Shown in pieces: positions 60,638-64,000 of a stretch of 64,000 nt of DNA. Location: NCBI RefSeq assembly GCF_036884255.1, contig NZ_CP145605.1, positions 1,054,001 to 1,118,000 on the forward strand, given 5' to 3'. Made by a program: the position numbers and the translations under genes. The stretch comes from Paenibacillus tundrae (lineage in GTDB: Bacteria > Bacillota > Bacilli > Paenibacillales > Paenibacillaceae). A model generated the notes under the pieces. The model had not been told where the DNA came from. It searched no databases and saw only the letters and a list, made by a program, of their open reading frames with translations. Numbering within the stretch: position 1 is the first letter of the stretch; each line of letters starts with the position of its first letter.

Positions 60638-60885
60638 CGGTGCGATATGGGTGGGTAGATTAGAGACCCACATGGCACAGGTATATCGACGTATACACCC
60701 AAGATTTAACTTATGCTAAAATACAAACCATATGTAATTGTGAACTATGCATGTTATGTGAATCAAATTGGTGAGCTATGGTATCAATCCATATGAATGG
60801 ATTGCGTTCGGAAGTTCTATTCATTCTTTGATGTACAGGTTAATGAATCTCAGAGACAATCACAAGATAAGGGGAAGATCACACA

Positions 60886-61767
60886 ATGAGTTGGAATCGT
60901 TCAATTAAAATGTTCGTTGCATTGTTTAGCTTGGCGGCTGTGTTGACCGCCTGCGGCGGAGGAGCAAAGGAAGCGAAGACGGCGGAGCCGACACAGGACT
61001 CCACTCCAGTAACGGCGGCAACTGAAACGCCAGCGGATCAGACAGCAGCTAGTTCGGATGCCGATACTTCATCTGATTCCAACACAAGCGAGACAGATTC
61101 TTCTGTAAAAGAGGGGCAGATCGGTCTTGATTCAACGATGGATGAACTCGTTGAGAAGTATGCGGACAACGTGGGATATATCCGAATTCCGTTAGATGAT
61201 CATCCGGTGCGCCGTGTAAGTGAGAAAGATTCCAAAAACGTGAATATTGCCAACTATAGTGATGCTGTAGTCGATGTGAATACGGGGAGACCTATTCATA
61301 CAGATTCACAGCCATTAATTGATGATGCATTTCCTTTTTTCACTACCGTTCAAGCACCGAATGAATCCTATATAACATGGGAGGAAGCGACTAACCTGGA
61401 GCGTGCTATGGTTAAGACGCTATTTATCGCTCGAGAAGGTCTGTTAATTACCGAGGAGGCGATGAATAACAAGGATTACAGCAATGCATCCTTCGTTAAT
61501 ACATTGCGTTTCTTCCAACAGTCCTCCGAGTTTGAATCAATGGCACCTGTTGCACAGACGACGGATGACATCACGCTAACCACGTTGTATGACAAGGCTC
61601 GTACATCATGGGCCAAGCTAGCTGAGATCGACCCTGCGCAGGATGAAGCTGCGTTTGCCGAGGTGTACAAGACAGCGAGAACGGATGCAAACAATGCGAT
61701 GGGATTCCTGAATGTCCTTTTGTCTACGAACAAGGAAGAGCGAATCAAAGAAATTTACGGGGAATAA
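60886..61767 (+). CDS. Lipoprotein of unknown function
   Basis: 293 residues. Lipobox VLTAC (Cys 23), a long T/S/D/E/A-rich linker (about 27-75), then a helical domain (IGLDSTMDELVEKYADNVGYIRIP; TWEEATNLERAMVKTLFIAREGLL; AFAEVYKTARTDANNAMGFL). No family recognised. AAGGGGAAG precedes the ATG. Its place before a sensor kinase gene is separated by a terminator. Confidence 0.65.
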   Translation: MSWNRSIKMFVALFSLAAVLTACGGGAKEAKTAEPTQDSTPVTAATETPADQTAASSDADTSSDSNTSETDSSVKEGQIGLDSTMDELVEKYADNVGYIRIPLDDHPVRRVSEKDSKNVNIANYSDAVVDVNTGRPIHTDSQPLIDDAFPFFTTVQAPNESYITWEEATNLERAMVKTLFIAREGLLITEEAMNNKDYSNASFVNTLRFFQQSSEFESMAPVAQTTDDITLTTLYDKARTSWAKLAEIDPAQDEAAFAEVYKTARTDANNAMGFLNVLLSTNKEERIKEIYGE

Positions 61768-61853
61768 TGACAGCTTGACCAAGAGCAAGTCTGGTCTGGT
61801 TGTACAATTCCATTACTTCGTTTGCAATATGCAACGCGATTCAAATGTGTTCA

Positions 61854-61900
61854 AACTCTGATTGCCGCTTCTGTGGTTGTCAGAGTTTTTCTGTTTTTTC
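61854..61900 (+). terminator. Terminator before the sensor kinase gene
   Basis: AACTCTGA/TCAGAGTT stem with additional inner pairing, followed by TTTCTGTTTTTTC. Confidence 0.75.
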
Positions 61901-61963
61901 GCATAGGGGTATGATATGTTTTTACAAGAAACTGGTAAGGAAGTAAGAGTGAGGTGCGTGTAT

Positions 61964-63784
61964 GTGAAGTGGTGGGATGAAATTTGTAAACGCTTTAAAT
62001 TCAGAACGAAGCTCATTTTGTTTTTGTCGGCGGCCACGGTAGTCATCTCAGGAATTACGGGGTTAATCACCTACCGCATACATATCGACCTTTTTAACGA
62101 AGAAGTGAGTCGTCAGTACAGCCTTACCGCAGAACAGATCCTTGCACGTCTAGATTCCCGGGTCAATGATATGTACAAAGTCACCGATTATATCACCCTG
62201 AATCCCTCCGTCAAAAATGCCATTAAGGCACAAGAAGCAGGCATCTCCTCCTATGATCAGATGAAGCTGGAAGATGAATTGGATGATCAATTGTACCAGG
62301 TACGATTGGATGCACCTGAGATTATGGGTCTCCGTATTTATGATTTGAAAGAAAATGTGTTTAATCTCGGAGCCTTTGCTGGTTCATTTCAACAGATGAA
62401 TCCCTCCTATCTGGCAGAGATGGTTCATAGATTAGAAGGAACAGGTGGTGAATATGTTTGGAATCGTCTGGAATCGGATGCATTTATACAGGAAGAGAAG
62501 ACCAATTGGATCTTAGCAGGACGATTAATGCGCTCTGTTGATCTGGAGACGTATGGTGTGATGTTAATACTGTTTAACACCTCGCTGTTTGAATCGTATC
62601 TCAAAGACCTGCGGCTAAATGATGAAGTTGCGGTGTATCTATTCGACACCAATGGTGAGCTTCTATATGCCTTTCATAATCAAGATGCTGATCCACCGCC
62701 CTTGAAGGAGTTGAGTATAGGGGCAACCGAGATTAGGGATGAACAGGGCACGACGCATTTGTATACCAAACAAACCTCAGACAAGGCTAATTTCACCTTG
62801 GTCAGCAAAGTATCACTAGCTCAGATTCAGAATAAAGGCAAGATCATCGTAAAAGTCGCTGTCTTCTCTGCGGTTGCTAGCATAGTATGTTCCTGGCTTA
62901 TTATCACAATCATTAGTGGTAGGTTGTTGCGTCCGCTGGCGAGTATAGTCAATGCGATGAAAAGAGTGCGTGATGGACAGTTCAATACACGGGTGCAGAT
63001 TGAGACCCGGGATGAGCTAGGTTTCATCGGTGAACGATTCAATGCGATGGCTTCCCGGATTGACACACTGATCCATGAAGTGTACGAGCGGGAACTCAGT
63101 GAGAAAGAAGCGGAGCTCAAAGCAATTCAAGCACAGCTAAACCCCCACTTTTTGTATAACACACTCAGTATGTTTTTCTGGAAATTCTATATGCTTGGTG
63201 ACGAGAAATCAGCTCGCCTGGTCACTGCCTTGTCCGAAATGCTGCAATATACGCTTGAACCTGTACAGCGATTAACGACCTTACAAGACGAGATGAACCA
63301 GATCGAACATTACTTGCAGATCCAGCAAGCACGTTACCAGGAAGCGTTGTCGATTGAAATTTCCGTTCCTTCAGAATTGCTCCGTTGCCAGGTGATTCGC
63401 TTGCTGCTTCAACCGATCGTGGAGAATGTGTTTGTTCATGCCTTTGCAGACAAGAGAGATAACCGTCATCTGGATATTCGTTGCTCATACCAAGATGGAC
63501 AAGACGCGGTACCAGACATGCTTATCATAGAAGTCTCAGATAATGGCTGCGGCATGAACACATCGGTGATGGAACGCATTATGGAACCTATGGCACCTGC
63601 AGATGAGGGGCGTGAACATATAGGCATGCAGAGCGTTCTTCGAAGAATTGAACTGATTCATGGCGAGCCCTATGGTGTGCAGATCGAGTCGGAGTTAGAT
63701 GAAGGTACGCTTGTACGGCTTCGTTTGCCTTATCAGTTGGGTGATAATTCCCATTCGGAACATTCAGATAACAGAGAGGAGTAG
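61964..63784 (+). CDS. Membrane sensor histidine kinase (YesM family)
   Basis: 606 residues from GTG 61964 with GAGGTG upstream. Two membrane helices (about 12-35 and 290-312) flank an extracellular sensor domain. HAMP domain at about 310-365 (GRLLRPLASIVNAMKRVRDGQ), phospho-acceptor H395 in AQLNPHFLYNTLSMFFWK (His_kinase, LytS/YesM type), then the ATPase: LLLQPIVENVFVHA (N-box), VSDNGCGM (G1) and HIGMQSVLRRIELIHG. Kinases of this type often sense sugars or cell-wall glycans; the signal here is not visible. The response regulator gene starts 5 bases after its stop. Confidence 0.93.
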   Translation: MKWWDEICKRFKFRTKLILFLSAATVVISGITGLITYRIHIDLFNEEVSRQYSLTAEQILARLDSRVNDMYKVTDYITLNPSVKNAIKAQEAGISSYDQMKLEDELDDQLYQVRLDAPEIMGLRIYDLKENVFNLGAFAGSFQQMNPSYLAEMVHRLEGTGGEYVWNRLESDAFIQEEKTNWILAGRLMRSVDLETYGVMLILFNTSLFESYLKDLRLNDEVAVYLFDTNGELLYAFHNQDADPPPLKELSIGATEIRDEQGTTHLYTKQTSDKANFTLVSKVSLAQIQNKGKIIVKVAVFSAVASIVCSWLIITIISGRLLRPLASIVNAMKRVRDGQFNTRVQIETRDELGFIGERFNAMASRIDTLIHEVYERELSEKEAELKAIQAQLNPHFLYNTLSMFFWKFYMLGDEKSARLVTALSEMLQYTLEPVQRLTTLQDEMNQIEHYLQIQQARYQEALSIEISVPSELLRCQVIRLLLQPIVENVFVHAFADKRDNRHLDIRCSYQDGQDAVPDMLIIEVSDNGCGMNTSVMERIMEPMAPADEGREHIGMQSVLRRIELIHGEPYGVQIESELDEGTLVRLRLPYQLGDNSHSEHSDNREE

Positions 63785-63789
63785 GTGCT

Positions 63790-64000
63790 GTGAATGGACG
63801 TTTGCTTGTAGTGGATGATGAAACGTTATTTCGTCAAGGACTGATCCATCTGATTCGTAACAATCCTCTTGGCTGGGAAGTTGTTGGGGAAGCAGCAGAT
63901 GGAGAAGAAGCAATACAAGTTGTAGATAACTGCACACCTGATCTGATTATTACGGATATCAACATGCCTATAATGGACGGTCTGGACTTGGCTGAACGTA
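63790..64000 (+). CDS. Response regulator (YesN/AraC-type expected), cut by the window end
   Basis: The first 70 residues are a receiver domain: LLVVDDETLFRQGL with the acidic pair D9-D10, and the phospho-acceptor Asp in DLIITDINMPIMDGLDLAE. GTG start 63790 directly follows the kinase gene. Partners of YesM-type kinases normally carry a C-terminal AraC HTH, but this lies outside the window. Confidence 0.88.
   Translation, partial: MNGRLLVVDDETLFRQGLIHLIRNNPLGWEVVGEAADGEEAIQVVDNCTPDLIITDINMPIMDGLDLAER

Noticed and set aside
1..64000. tRNA, rRNA and known riboswitch genes
   Set aside because: None of their characteristic conserved segments was seen by eye on either strand; a covariance-model scan would be needed to exclude small RNAs.

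Overview
The window reads like a chromosomal segment of a Paenibacillus-type Firmicute. Strong GGAGG-type ribosome binding sites, frequent GTG/TTG starts, secreted proteins with copper-amine-oxidase-N-terminal (stalk) domains, an AraC regulator fused to a binding-protein domain, a sensor kinase of the YesM type with a response regulator, and large intracellular glycosidases all fit. This is inference from protein families; no rRNA or other taxonomic marker is present.

Iron region (about 1.9-18.4 kb). A Fur-box-controlled siderophore ABC importer (binding lipoprotein, two FecCD permeases, ATPase) is followed by a second promoter with an 18/19 Fur box and a tightly packed eight-gene operon: a stand-alone cyanophycin-synthetase-like ATP-grasp ligase, a diaminobutyrate aminotransferase, a DHA2 exporter, three IucA/IucC (NIS) synthetases, an SbnG-like citrate synthase and an SbnH-like PLP decarboxylase. 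It resembles the staphyloferrin B (sbn) operon but has a diaminobutyrate-forming enzyme in place of SbnA/SbnB and an extra ligase, so it may make an undescribed citrate-based carboxylate siderophore. A MITE-like element lies inside the operon, and one synthetase carries 18 perfect copies of a hexanucleotide coding for polyserine. A second iron locus at 52.4-55.2 kb encodes a Btr-like regulator and an orphan binding protein behind a third Fur box.

Middle region (18.6-31 kb): a 1230-residue GH2 glycosidase with a cre site, small metabolic and surface proteins (YdeI-like, RCC1-repeat, ATP-grasp, DUF2207-like), a thioredoxin-like lipoprotein with two truncated relatives, an RHH regulator and an ABC exporter.

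Defence/accessory region (30.7-45.1 kb): a convergent type II restriction-modification pair whose methyltransferase carries an N-terminal HTH facing a palindromic putative operator; MITE-like intergenic repeats; a WXG100-type toxin with a PD-(D/E)XK C-terminus and its probable immunity gene; a scrambled helicase remnant with an internal inversion; an AT-rich membrane protein next to a DUF2075 nuclease-helicase; a divergent XRE regulator/HEPN-like pair; and an overlapping MazG-like/PLD-helicase pair.

Right part (45-64 kb): four paralogous small lipoproteins in two clusters, two of which seem to lack a canonical start codon; a MerR (TipAS-like)/DUF2268 pair; galactokinase; the second iron locus; several small membrane proteins; a beta-hydroxyacid dehydrogenase; a NERD protein; and a two-component system cut by the window end. 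The left end is cut within a GH13 neopullulanase-like gene.
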